Numbered from the stretch's first letter, positions 1-6,185 are shown. The stretch: 8,864 nt of DNA from Pseudomonadota bacterium (GCA_023427355.1 JAEZBK010000017.1:1-8864), one strand, 5' to 3'. The notes: generated by a model from the sequence alone, not told the origin. Program-made: numbers and translations.

Positions 1-309
1 GTCCACTCCGCCGAACTGTCGGACACGGTGCGCGCACTGGGCCGTCTTTCGGACGAGCAGCGCGAAGCCCTGATCCTGGTGGGCGCGGGCGGCTTCTCCT
101 ACGACGACGCCCCGGCGATCTGCAAATGCGCGGTCGGCACCGTGAAAAGCCGGGTGGCGCGCGCGCGCAAGACTTTGATAGACATATTGGACGGCGACGA
201 CACGCTGGAAGACCAGCCACGGCCGGCAGAGGGAGACGCGGCCCGTGAGATTATGGCGCAGCTTGACAAGCTCAGCCCCGGCGAGCCGACAAAGAAACGC
301 GGCAGCTAA
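1..309 (+). CDS. ecfG: EcfG-like ECF sigma factor, C-terminal part (5' end outside window)
   Basis: This is the 3' end of an extracytoplasmic-function sigma factor. The frame is open from base 1, so the start lies upstream and the GTG at 28 is internal. About 102 codons are visible. They contain sigma region 4, the helix-turn-helix that binds the -35 element: the stretch LSDEQREALILVGAGGFSYD leads into the recognition helix CAVGTVKSRVARARKTL. The FSYDDAPAIC and CAVGTVKSRV motifs match the EcfG group, the general stress sigma factors of alphaproteobacteria, which are held by NepR and released by phosphorylated PhyR. That circuit is family knowledge; neither NepR nor PhyR is in the window. A roughly 40-residue polar tail follows region 4. 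The next gene, a HisKA_2 sensor kinase, overlaps it by 65 bp, which supports a stress-response role. A different ECF subgroup remains possible because region 2 is not visible. Confidence 0.85.
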   Translation, partial: VHSAELSDTVRALGRLSDEQREALILVGAGGFSYDDAPAICKCAVGTVKSRVARARKTLIDILDGDDTLEDQPRPAEGDAAREIMAQLDKLSPGEPTKKRGS

Positions 310-2005
310 TCTGCCCCCGGAGTCTGGCTGGACGCTGGGCCGCCGCCTGCAACTGGTCATTACCCTGGCGCTGCTGCCCATCATGGCGGTCAGCGTCCTG
401 CAGGGCTTCAGCCGCGCCGAACTCGATGTCGAGGCGGCGAGCGAAAGACTGATCCAGTCCGCCCGCACCACCGCGGCCAGCGACCAGAACCTCCTGGCTT
501 CGGCCGAACAGGTGCTGCGCGCGGTCTCCAGCCTCCCCGATGTGCGCGACATTTCCGGCGATTGCGACGCCATCCTGGCCGATACGCTGGTTGGCATCCG
601 CTATTTTTCCAATGTCTCGCGCATTGATGCGAACGGACAGGTTGCCTGTTCCGCCATGCCGCTCGCCCGTGGGCTGAATGTCGCCAGCCAGAATGTGTTC
701 CAGCGCGCCCGCACCGCCACCGGCATGGTCGTGTCGGAAGAAACCCGCAGCCGTGTCACCGGCCAGAATGTGATCGGTGCGATGCTGCCGCTGCGCACGC
801 CCGAAGGCGCCTTCCATGGCAGCCTGGCGCTGACGCTCGATGTGCACTGGATAGACTATATGCTGCGGGCCACCGAACTGCCGCCGGGTGCGGCGGTGGC
901 GGTCTATGACCGCAGCGGCCAGGTGATCGCCAGCAACAACGCCGATGTCGCCCGCGCGCTTGTGGCCTCTGCCAGGTCCAACGGTTTCGACGATGGCGTG
1001 GTGCGCGAGATCTCCAGCGGCGGCCGCACCTGGCATTACGGCACCGCTTCGCTGATCGGCGACACCATCTTCGTCGCCTACGCCATGGGCGCGTCCGAAC
1101 TGTTCGGCTCCACCTATCTGCATGTGGCGCTGGACTTCCTCATTCCCCTCGTCACCATCGCGCTGGCCTGGTTCCTCATCTGGTGGTTCACCGACCGGCA
1201 GGTGACGCAATGGATATTCTACCTGCGCCGCATCGCCACCGCCTATCGCGGCGGCCATTACGTCATACGGCCCGACATGGAAGGCGCTCCCGCCGAAGTG
1301 CGCCTGCTGGGCGATGCGATGGGCGAGATGGCGGCGGGCATCGAGGATCGCGACCGGCGCCTGCATGACGCGGTGGACCTCAAGACCACGCTGATCAAGG
1401 AAATCCACCACCGGGTGAAGAACAATCTGCAGATCGTGATGAGCCTGCTGTCGCTGCAGGCCAACCAGGTCAAGGATCCGGGCGCCCGCGATGCCCTGAT
1501 GCAGGCCCAGACCCGCATCAACGCGCTGGCGCTGGTCCACCGCATCCTCAACGAACTGGAAAACCAGAGCATCCTCGATCTCAAGGATTTGCTGAACCAG
1601 CTTTGCCGCCAGATCGGCGAAGGCATCGGCGCCGAACATGTGACGATCGAGGTGGATGTGCCGTCGCGCACCGTATCCGGCTCGGTGGCGGTGGCGGTGG
1701 CGCTGTTCACGGTCGAAGTGCTGACCAACATCTTCAAGCACGCCTTCCCCGGCCAGAAGCCCGGCGTGATCCGCGTCACCATGGCCCCGGTGGGCGACGG
1801 CAACCTGCGCCTGTCCATCGCCGACAATGGCATCGGTTTCACCGAAGGCGAACAGAACAAGAGCGTGGGCTCGCGCCTGATCAGGACCTTCGGCCTGCAA
1901 CTGGGCGGCGTGTCCCATGTCCGCTCGGTGGCGGGCGAGGGCACGGTGGTCGAACTGGTCTTCCCCGATCCCGATCTGTCGCCGCCGGCGCCGACGGCGG
2001 CCTGA
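245..2005 (+). CDS. Membrane sensor histidine kinase, HisKA_2 family
   Basis: A 586-residue sensor kinase. A first membrane helix lies at about residues 34-54 and a second at about 293-315, enclosing a ~235-residue periplasmic sensor region of unknown ligand, probably Cache-like. A linker at ~316-375, perhaps HAMP-related, leads to the HisKA_2 dimerisation and phosphoacceptor segment EIHHRVKNNLQ at 386-396; His389 is the likely phosphorylation site by alignment with the related HWE motif. The C-terminal ATPase domain shows the N box EVLTNIFKHAF (491-501), DNGIGF (527-532) and GEGT (564-567). This kinase class often feeds PhyR-type regulators of the general stress response, which fits its position behind an ecfG-like gene. 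The GTG start at 245 is chosen because AGAGGGAGA (228-236) sits 8-9 bases upstream and no other good start precedes the first membrane helix. It overlaps the sigma gene by 65 bp, suggesting translational coupling. The input signal is unknown. Confidence 0.9.
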   Translation: MRLWRSLTSSAPASRQRNAAANLPPESGWTLGRRLQLVITLALLPIMAVSVLQGFSRAELDVEAASERLIQSARTTAASDQNLLASAEQVLRAVSSLPDVRDISGDCDAILADTLVGIRYFSNVSRIDANGQVACSAMPLARGLNVASQNVFQRARTATGMVVSEETRSRVTGQNVIGAMLPLRTPEGAFHGSLALTLDVHWIDYMLRATELPPGAAVAVYDRSGQVIASNNADVARALVASARSNGFDDGVVREISSGGRTWHYGTASLIGDTIFVAYAMGASELFGSTYLHVALDFLIPLVTIALAWFLIWWFTDRQVTQWIFYLRRIATAYRGGHYVIRPDMEGAPAEVRLLGDAMGEMAAGIEDRDRRLHDAVDLKTTLIKEIHHRVKNNLQIVMSLLSLQANQVKDPGARDALMQAQTRINALALVHRILNELENQSILDLKDLLNQLCRQIGEGIGAEHVTIEVDVPSRTVSGSVAVAVALFTVEVLTNIFKHAFPGQKPGVIRVTMAPVGDGNLRLSIADNGIGFTEGEQNKSVGSRLIRTFGLQLGGVSHVRSVAGEGTVVELVFPDPDLSPPAPTAA

Positions 2006-2315
2006 CCTGTCCAACACCGCCTCTGCCGGCGCGCCGTCTGGTCATCTCCCGGAAATGACACGCGATCGGGCGATGGGCCACACGAAAATGCCGTGCTGGC
2101 CTATCCCCGTTCCGCGCCGCGCGCGCCCCTGGTAAAATCGCGGTGCGCAACGGGCTTTGGCGGTCCAGCCGCTTACCCGGGGGGAGGGGTGGGCGGTCCG
2201 GGAGGAACAATTATCTTGCGCGGCCCTGCCATGCGGGCAAACCGGGAAATCCCGATAGGAACCTTCTGATCCAGCCTCTATATCTCAGGCCGGAATCAGA
2301 CGCTCGAGGACGGGT
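2006..2315. other. Gene-free interval between kinase and lpdA
   Basis: No convincing coding region or RNA gene is visible in these 310 bases. There is a purine-rich patch around 2178-2208, a small perfect inverted repeat CGGGA-AA-TCCCG at 2243-2254, and two GGAAC pentamers at 2204 and 2258. GGAAC is the EcfG -35 core, but neither has a CGTT -10 at 16-17 bases, so I do not call an EcfG promoter. TATATC at 2279-2284 could be a -10 for lpdA but lacks a credible -35. The lpdA ribosome binding site GAGGA is at 2306-2310. Confidence 0.5.
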
Positions 2316-3716
2316 ATGGCGGACGCTTTTGACGTGATCGTGATCGGCGGCGGCCCCGGCGGCTACAACACCGCCATCCGCGCCGGCCAGCTCGGTCTTT
2401 CCGCCGCCTGCATCGACAAGCGCGGCACCTTCGGCGGCACCTGCCTGAATGTGGGCTGTATCCCTTCCAAGGCGCTGCTGCATGCGTCCGAGCGCTTCCA
2501 CGAGGCGGGCCATGAGTTCGCCGGGCTGGGCATCAAGGCGACGGTCGAACTCGACCTCCCCACCATGATGGCCAAGAAGGACAAGGTGGTGGGCGAACTC
2601 ACCAAGGGCGTCGAATATCTTCTCAAGAAGAACAAGGCCGAGGCCATCACCGGCGAGGCCAAGATCATCGCCCCCGGCAAGGTCGAGGTGAAGACCAGGG
2701 ACGGCGTACGCACCTTGACGGCGAAGAACATCGTCATCGCCACCGGCTCCGATGTGGCCAGGCTGCCGGGCGTGACGATTCATGAAAAGCAGATCGTCTC
2801 TTCCACCGGCGCACTGGCGCTGAAGGACGTGCCCAAGCGCCTTCTGGTGGTGGGGGCAGGCGTGATCGGACTGGAACTGGGCTCGGTCTGGCGCCGCCTG
2901 GGCAGCGAAGTGACGGTGGTGGAATTCCTCGACCGCATCACGCCGGGCATGGATGGCGAGATCGGCAAGGCTTTCCAGCGCGTGTTGACCAAGCAGGGGT
3001 TCACCTTCCACCTCTCCACCAAGGTGGTGGGCGTCGAAAAGTCCAAGGCGGGTCTGAAAGTCACGGTCGAACCGGCGGCGGGCGGCGACAAGAGCGTGAT
3101 CGAGACCGACATTCTGCTGGTCGCCATCGGACGGGCGCCTTACACGGCCGGCCTGGGCCTGGAAACGGTGGGCGTGGCGCTGGACAAGCGCGGTCGCGTC
3201 CTGACCGACGGTCATTATCGCACCAACGTGGCGGGCATCTACGCCATCGGCGATGTGCGCGAAGGCGCCATGCTGGCCCACAAGGCCGAGGATGAAGCCG
3301 TCGCAGTGGCCGAGATCATCGCCGGCAAGCCCGGCCATGTGAATTACGACACGATTCCGTCGGTGGTTTACACATTCCCCGAAGTCGCCAGCGTCGGAAA
3401 GACCGAGGAAGAGCTGAAGGCGGCGGGCGTCCAGTACAAGGTGGGAAAATTCCCCTTCACGGCCAACGCCCGCGCCAAGACCATCGCCGCCACCGACGGC
3501 ATGGTCAAAATCATCGCCGACGCCGCCACCGACAAGGTGCTGGGCTGTCATATCCTGGGACCGGAGGCAGGCAACCTGATCGCCGAGGTCGTGCTGGCGA
3601 TGGAGTTCGGTGCGGCATCGGAAGACATTGCCCGCACCTGCCATTCACATCCGACCCTCACCGAGGCCGTGCGCCAGGCAGCCATGGGCGTCGAAGGCTG
3701 GACGATGCAGATGTGA
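2316..3716 (+). CDS. lpdA: Dihydrolipoyl dehydrogenase (E3)
   Basis: This FAD flavoprotein of 466 residues reoxidises dihydrolipoamide with NAD+. It serves as the shared E3 subunit of the pyruvate and 2-oxoglutarate dehydrogenase complexes and of the glycine cleavage system. The N-terminal FAD-binding motif [10 protein letters not shown] (11-20) is followed by the redox disulfide in [16 protein letters not shown] (Cys43 and Cys48). The NAD-binding motif [13 protein letters not shown] lies around 174-186, and YAIGDV near 310 closes the FAD site. The C-terminal dimer interface carries HPTLTE with the catalytic pair His445 and Glu450. Length and ending are normal for the family. GAGGA at 2306-2310 lies five bases before the ATG. 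No lipoyl-domain or E1/E2 genes are adjacent, so it appears to stand alone, unlike copies that close a sucAB or pdh operon. A stop-overlapping hairpin follows. Confidence 0.96.
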   Translation: MADAFDVIVIGGGPGGYNTAIRAGQLGLSAACIDKRGTFGGTCLNVGCIPSKALLHASERFHEAGHEFAGLGIKATVELDLPTMMAKKDKVVGELTKGVEYLLKKNKAEAITGEAKIIAPGKVEVKTRDGVRTLTAKNIVIATGSDVARLPGVTIHEKQIVSSTGALALKDVPKRLLVVGAGVIGLELGSVWRRLGSEVTVVEFLDRITPGMDGEIGKAFQRVLTKQGFTFHLSTKVVGVEKSKAGLKVTVEPAAGGDKSVIETDILLVAIGRAPYTAGLGLETVGVALDKRGRVLTDGHYRTNVAGIYAIGDVREGAMLAHKAEDEAVAVAEIIAGKPGHVNYDTIPSVVYTFPEVASVGKTEEELKAAGVQYKVGKFPFTANARAKTIAATDGMVKIIADAATDKVLGCHILGPEAGNLIAEVVLAMEFGAASEDIARTCHSHPTLTEAVRQAAMGVEGWTMQM

Positions 3717-3747
3717 CATGAAGCGAAGCGACGCTTCGTTTCATGTC
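3715..3747. repeat. 16-bp inverted repeat at the lpdA stop codon
   Basis: The arms GACATGAAGCGAAGCG (3715-3730) and CGCTTCGTTTCATGTC (3732-3747) are complementary except for one G-T pair (3723/3739). As RNA the stem would close with a small GC-rich loop around base 3731. The hairpin begins inside the lpdA TGA. No T-tract follows on either strand, so it may act as an RNA 3'-end stabiliser or a terminator of the non-canonical kind, not as a classic intrinsic terminator. Confidence 0.75.
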
Positions 3748-3786
3748 ATCCCCGGCGAGCGGCGTTCAGCCGCGAGGGAAGGGGAT
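3748..3786. repeat. REP-like extragenic palindrome
   Basis: An outer pair ATCCCC (3748-3753) / GGGGAT (3781-3786) encloses an inner hairpin GCGGC-GTTCA-GCCGC (3759-3773). The TCATCCCCGGCGAGC...GGGGATCC layout resembles the dispersed extragenic palindromes common between genes in alphaproteobacterial chromosomes. It sits in the short gap between the convergent lpdA and monooxygenase genes, a typical place for such repeats. Only one copy is in the window, so its repeated nature is an inference. Confidence 0.5.
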
Positions 3787-3801
3787 CCAGAGCAAAATCG
3801 C

Positions 3802-4041
3802 TTAACGCGAATTCACATGCTCCCGCCGCACGCCCAGCCCGATGAGCTGCGCGGGGAATTGCTGTAACCACGGCCAGCGATCCAGCAATCGCAACAGCAA
3901 CGGCGCTTCGGCGCGGCCCGGCGCGAGTATGCGGTCCTGCACCATCTGCTGGAAGCCCTGCACCACCTTGGTCGGGAATTGCCGCCGTGCCTGCACGGTC
4001 TTCAGGTCGGAGAGTTTGGGCACACCGTGGCGCAGCACCGG
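3802..4041 (-). pseudogene. Out-of-frame C-terminal part of the FAD monooxygenase
   Basis: These 79 codons continue the upstream monooxygenase after a loss of one base. Read from 4041 downwards they give PVLRHGVPKLSDLKTVQARR and end ...LIGLGVRREHV-NSR at the TAA 3802-3804. The ending GVRREHV is what this FAD-dependent oxidoreductase subfamily normally carries at its C-terminus, and the segment joins seamlessly to NLLG of the first frame (residue 318). The rejoined protein would have about 397 residues, the usual length. No independent start or ribosome binding site is seen, so it should not be taken as a separate gene. Confidence 0.8.
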
Positions 4042-4994
4042 CCCAACAGGTTCGCCGCCGCCACCGCATCCTGTATGGCCAGGTTGATGCCCACCCCGCC
4101 CACCGGCGACATGGCATGGGCAGCATCCCCGATGCACAGCAGCCCGGGCCGGGCCCATGTCTCAAGCCGGTTCATCGCCACGCGCAGCAATTTGACCTGT
4201 TCAAACGCGGTAATGCTGTCCACCCGGTCTGCGGCGAATCCGGCAATGGTCTTCAGGCGGTTGCGGAAGGCAGGAATGCCCTCGATACGGATGGCATCAT
4301 GGCCGCCCTTGGGAATCACGAGCGCGCATTGCCAGTATTCCCCGCGCGGGATCATGACGAAGACCTGGCCCGCGCCCATTCGCGCCACCAGCCCGGCGGG
4401 ATCGCCCTGTCTGCGTGGCAGTGTCAGCCACAGCACGTCGAACGGCGCACCCAGTTCGCGCAGCTTCAACCCGGAGCGGTCTCGCAGGATGGAATCGCGG
4501 CCATCTGCGGCCACCGTCAGTCCGGCGCGAATCTGGATATTGCCACGCGGGCCCTTTGCCAGCACGCCGGCCACGCGCCCACCCTTGGCCAGAAGGTCCT
4601 TCGCTTCGGTCTGCATCAGCAGACGAAAATTGGGCCTGGTCCTGGCCTTGCGCGCCAGGAAGTCCAGGAAATCCCATTGCGGCATCATGGCTATGAAATT
4701 GCCCGGGCCCGGCAAGCGTGACAGGTCGGCAAAGGTATAGGTGCGCGCGCCGAACGTCATCTGCGCCTTTGTCACCTGCACATGCGGCAAGCAAAGGAAT
4801 TCCTCCAGCAGCCCCAGTTCGGCCATGACATTCAGGGTCGAGGGGTGCACCGTGTCGCCGCGAAAATCGCGCAGGAAGTCGGCATGCTTTTCCAGCACCG
4901 TCACATCCACGCCGGCCCGCGAAAGCAGCAGCCCCAGCATCATGCCGGCAGGCCCGCCCCCGGCAACGACGCAGGTGGTGGAAAGGCTTTCCAT
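4002..4994 (-). CDS. FAD-dependent monooxygenase, frame interrupted near its 3' end
   Basis: A flavoprotein of the PF01494 type (UbiH / 4-hydroxybenzoate hydroxylase fold), which uses FAD and usually NAD(P)H to hydroxylate aromatic or lipid substrates. As read it has 330 residues. The N-terminal Rossmann motif AGGGPAGMMLGLLLSRAG (11-28) ends in Glu35 for ribose binding. VAADGRDSILR (161-171) is the DG motif, and CIGDAAHAMSPVGGVGINLA (287-306) is the GD motif closing the FAD site. After residue 318 the frame runs into 12 unrelated residues (RCCATVCPNSPT) and stops, while the proper C-terminus continues in another frame down to 3802. Restoring one base in the GGGCC run (4040-4044, minus sense) repairs it. 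All FAD motifs are intact; the C-terminal helical part is lost. The ATG at 4994 fits the usual short N-terminus, but no clear Shine-Dalgarno is seen. The substrate is not readable. Confidence 0.88.
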   Translation of the reverse strand: MESLSTTCVVAGGGPAGMMLGLLLSRAGVDVTVLEKHADFLRDFRGDTVHPSTLNVMAELGLLEEFLCLPHVQVTKAQMTFGARTYTFADLSRLPGPGNFIAMMPQWDFLDFLARKARTRPNFRLLMQTEAKDLLAKGGRVAGVLAKGPRGNIQIRAGLTVAADGRDSILRDRSGLKLRELGAPFDVLWLTLPRRQGDPAGLVARMGAGQVFVMIPRGEYWQCALVIPKGGHDAIRIEGIPAFRNRLKTIAGFAADRVDSITAFEQVKLLRVAMNRLETWARPGLLCIGDAAHAMSPVGGVGINLAIQDAVAAANLLGRCCATVCPNSPT

Positions 4995-5022
4995 GCGAAA
5001 GGGAGGCGGTTAGGTTGACGAC
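4980..5022. promoter_or_regulatory. Compact divergent control region with palindrome
   Basis: Only 28 bases (4995-5022) separate the two divergent start codons of the monooxygenase and the aldolase. A perfect 13-base palindrome GGAAAG-G-CTTTCC (4980-4992) overlaps the first codons of the monooxygenase. GGGAGG at 5001-5006 is 16 bases from the aldolase ATG, too far for an ideal ribosome binding site; AGG at 5012-5014 is nearer but weak. Promoters must therefore reach into the coding sequences. I found no confident -35/-10 pair. Confidence 0.35.
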
Positions 5023-5775
5023 ATGCGCGCCAACAAGCTGAAACAAATCTGGGCATCGGGCAAGGCATCGGTGGATTGCTGGCTCATGCTGCCATCCGCA
5101 ATCTCCGCCGAGATTCTCGCGCACCAGGGCTGGGATAGCCTGACCATAGACTGCGAGCACGGCCAGGCGGACCATGCCGCCATGGTGCAGATGCTGACGG
5201 CCATCTCCACCACCGATGCGGTGCCGCTGGTGCGGGTGAAGTGGAACGACCCTGGCGACATCATGCGGGCACTGGATTCGGGCGCGTATGGCGTGATCTG
5301 CCCCGTGATCGAGACGGCGGACGAATGTGCCAAATTCGTCGGCGCCTGCCGCTATGCCCCCATGGGCTACCGCTCCTATGGGCCGCGCCGCGCCACGATC
5401 TATGCCGGGGCCGATTATGTCGAACACGCCAACGACACGGTGCTGACGATTGCCCAGATCGAAACAAGGAAAGGCCTGGACAATATCGCCGCCATCGCCG
5501 CCGTGCCGGGTCTGGACATGCTTTATCTTGGGCCCAACGATATGCGCCTGACCATGGGATTGAAGCCCAACCCCGGCATCGCCGAACCGCAAATGCTTGC
5601 GGTCTGCGACCAGGTTATTGCCGCCGCCAAGGCGGCTGGTATCCGTTCGGGCATGTTCTGCACCAATGTCGCGGATGCCAATGCGATGATCGCGCGGGGC
5701 TTCGATCACGTCACCGCCATATTGGACGATGTGCTGCTGGGGGCGGGTGGGGCCTTGCGCAGGCAGCTTCCCTGA
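5023..5775 (+). CDS. HpcH/HpaI-family aldolase
   Basis: A 250-residue class II (metal-dependent) 2-oxo-acid aldolase of the family that includes 4-hydroxy-2-oxoheptanedioate aldolase (HpaI) and 2-dehydro-3-deoxyglucarate aldolase (GarL). It would cleave a 4-hydroxy-2-oxo acid to pyruvate and an aldehyde in the cytoplasm. Visible signatures are TIDCEHGQAD (41-50) with the catalytic His45, RVKWNDP with Arg71, CRYAPMGYRSYGPRRA (109-124), AQIET with the metal ligand Glu147, and GLDMLYLGPNDM with Asp173. These line up with His45, Arg70, Glu149 and Asp175 of the known HpaI enzyme. Length is full and the ATG at 5023 gives the standard N-terminus. Which aldehyde is used cannot be told from sequence, so no gene symbol is given. 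It diverges from a FAD monooxygenase, hinting at aromatic or sugar-acid breakdown. Confidence 0.92.
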   Translation: MRANKLKQIWASGKASVDCWLMLPSAISAEILAHQGWDSLTIDCEHGQADHAAMVQMLTAISTTDAVPLVRVKWNDPGDIMRALDSGAYGVICPVIETADECAKFVGACRYAPMGYRSYGPRRATIYAGADYVEHANDTVLTIAQIETRKGLDNIAAIAAVPGLDMLYLGPNDMRLTMGLKPNPGIAEPQMLAVCDQVIAAAKAAGIRSGMFCTNVADANAMIARGFDHVTAILDDVLLGAGGALRRQLP

Positions 5776-5787
5776 ATATTTCAAACC

Positions 5788-5816
5788 CTTACGGCGCGCG
5801 CCGTGCTAGGCATAAT
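5788..5816 (+). promoter_or_regulatory. Possible promoter of the small unit at 5823-5992
   Basis: CATAAT (5811-5816) matches five of six bases of the TATAAT -10 box. A weak -35 (CTTACG, 5788-5793) lies 17 bases upstream. The spacer is occupied by a perfect 14-base palindrome ACGGCGCGCGCCGT (5791-5804), which could be an operator or a chance GC-rich palindrome. Transcription would start near 5823, about 12 bases before the Shine-Dalgarno. Confidence 0.35.
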
Positions 5817-5834
5817 CCCGCAACAGTATCTTTG

Positions 5835-5850
5835 AAAGGAGGTGATCCAG
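5835..5850 (+). promoter_or_regulatory. Maximal Shine-Dalgarno sequence
   Basis: AAAGGAGGTGATCCAG is complementary to 16 consecutive bases of the bacterial 16S rRNA 3' tail (CTGGATCACCTCCTTT), far longer than the usual 4-7. The AGGAGG core ends seven bases before the GTG at 5850, an ideal spacing. Its final G is the first base of that start codon. The match stops exactly at both ends of the tail, so it is not a displaced piece of an rRNA gene. Confidence 0.75.
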
Positions 5851-5912
5851 TGTCTCATTGTCATCTTGTGGCCGCGAGCTGGATCCTCGTTTCGACCGGG
5901 GTCCGCGACTGA
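5850..5912 (+). CDS. 20-codon ORF behind a maximal ribosome binding site
   Basis: GTG start at 5850 and TGA at 5910-5912 give a predicted peptide MSHCHLVAASWILVSTGVRD. The evidence for translation is the extraordinary Shine-Dalgarno in front, not the peptide itself, which I do not recognise. The middle is hydrophobic (LVAASWILV), too short for a sure membrane segment. It has no run of one amino acid, so a classical amino-acid attenuation leader is unlikely. Bases 5879-5892 inside the ORF (CTGGATCCTCGTTT) imitate the 16S tail and can pair back to 5835-5850, hiding the ribosome binding site. The ORF may thus be a sensor of translation status more than a source of a working peptide. No coding-bias test is possible at this size. 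Confidence 0.5.
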   Translation: MSHCHLVAASWILVSTGVRD

Positions 5913-5954
5913 CCAGTTTTGGTCTGGGCGCCTCGCGTTCCAGCGAAGACAATG

Positions 5955-5992
5955 GAAGGGCTGTTTCCGGAAGGAGGCGGCCCTTCTTTTTT
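5955..5992 (+). terminator. Strong intrinsic terminator with GGAA tetraloop
   Basis: A gap-free 14-bp stem: GAAGGGCTGTTTCC (5955-5968) pairs with GGAGGCGGCCCTTC (5973-5986) using three G-U wobbles, capped by a GGAA tetraloop (5969-5972) and followed by six T (5987-5992). It ends transcripts coming from the left, either the aldolase or the small unit. It also shields the convergent tRNA-Leu. On the minus strand there is no T-tract, so it is one-directional. Confidence 0.93.
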
Positions 5993-6003
5993 GTAATATT
6001 CGA

Positions 6004-6092
6004 TGGTGCCCCCGGTCCGGGTCGAACGGACACGCCGCTTTCGCAGCAACGGATTTTAAGTCCGGTGCGTCTACCAGTTCCGCCACGGGGGC
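6004..6092 (-). tRNA. tRNA-Leu (anticodon UAA)
   Basis: An 89-nt tRNA read from 6092 to 6004. The acceptor stem GCCCCCG pairs with CGGGGGC, followed by discriminator A and an encoded CCA (complement of 6004-6006). The anticodon arm contains GGACTTAAAATCC with anticodon TAA. A long variable arm (TTGCTGCGAAAGCGGCG region) marks a class II tRNA, and the TPsiC arm shows GTTCGAC. The D arm has TGGTAGAC. This decodes UUA and, by wobble, UUG, rare codons in a GC-rich genome. It stands alone and converges on the terminator at 5955-5992. Confidence 0.97.
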
Positions 6093-6102
6093 CCGCGGAC
6101 AT

Positions 6103-6131
6103 CAGATACTTAAGGTCGGGGTCTGGTGCAA
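6103..6131 (-). promoter_or_regulatory. Possible promoter of tRNA-Leu
   Basis: On the minus strand TTGCAC (6131-6126) is a four- to five-base match to the -35 box and TATCTG (6108-6103), 17 bases later, is a weak -10. Transcription would start a few bases before the tRNA 5' end at 6092, as expected for a tRNA gene. The -10 is poor, so confidence is low. Confidence 0.35.
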
Positions 6132-6157
6132 ATGGTCCGCTGCCGCGAACCGGCCCG

Positions 6158-6185
6158 TTGCGGGCGATTGGCTTTCTCCTATGAT
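6158..6185 (+). promoter_or_regulatory. Likely promoter of the cupin operon
   Basis: TATGAT (6180-6185) matches five of six bases of the -10 consensus. TTGCGG (6158-6163) keeps the TTG of the -35, with a 16-base spacer. Transcription would begin near 6192 and give a leader of about 29 bases before the ATG at 6221, with AGGGA (6207-6211) as ribosome binding site. Confidence 0.5.

Larger units (their letters stand above)
5823..5992 (+). ncRNA. Putative small structured RNA with 20-codon ORF
   Basis: An inferred transcript of about 170 nt from the possible promoter to the intrinsic terminator. It contains a maximal Shine-Dalgarno, a short ORF, and several hairpins: GGATCC/GGGTCC with inner TCG/CGA (5881-5904), GACCA-GTTT-TGGTC (5911-5924), TCGC-GTTCCA-GCGA (5933-5946) and the terminator. 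The Shine-Dalgarno core AAGGAGG occurs twice, at 5836-5842 and again at 5971-5977 inside the terminator stem. No gene follows on this strand before the terminator; beyond it lies an opposing tRNA. It could be a stand-alone regulatory or peptide-coding RNA, or just the aldolase 3' region. I do not recognise a known RNA family. Confidence 0.45.

Noticed and set aside
272..2017. Long open frame on the minus strand opposite the histidine kinase
   Set aside because: It is His/Arg/Gln-rich low-complexity translation typical of the antisense of a GC-rich gene, with no recognisable domain; the plus strand has clear kinase motifs.
2204..2284. EcfG-dependent promoter for lpdA (GGAAC at 2204 or 2258)
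   Set aside because: No CGTT -10 box occurs 16-17 bases downstream of either GGAAC.
2211..3644. 477-codon open frame on the minus strand opposite lpdA
   Set aside because: It is the antisense shadow of a certain lpdA; no motifs or plausible start region.
4297..5784. 495-codon minus-strand frame covering the aldolase and part of the monooxygenase
   Set aside because: It crosses two genes with clear family motifs in other frames and itself has none.
5835..5850. Fragment of a 16S rRNA gene 3' end on the minus strand
   Set aside because: Identity stops exactly at the 16 bases; the neighbouring conserved 16S sequence (CTGCGG side) is absent and a GTG ORF follows at ideal spacing.
5850..5912. 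Amino-acid attenuation leader peptide
   Set aside because: No run of a regulatory codon in the peptide, and no biosynthetic gene follows the terminator on that strand; the next feature is an opposing tRNA.
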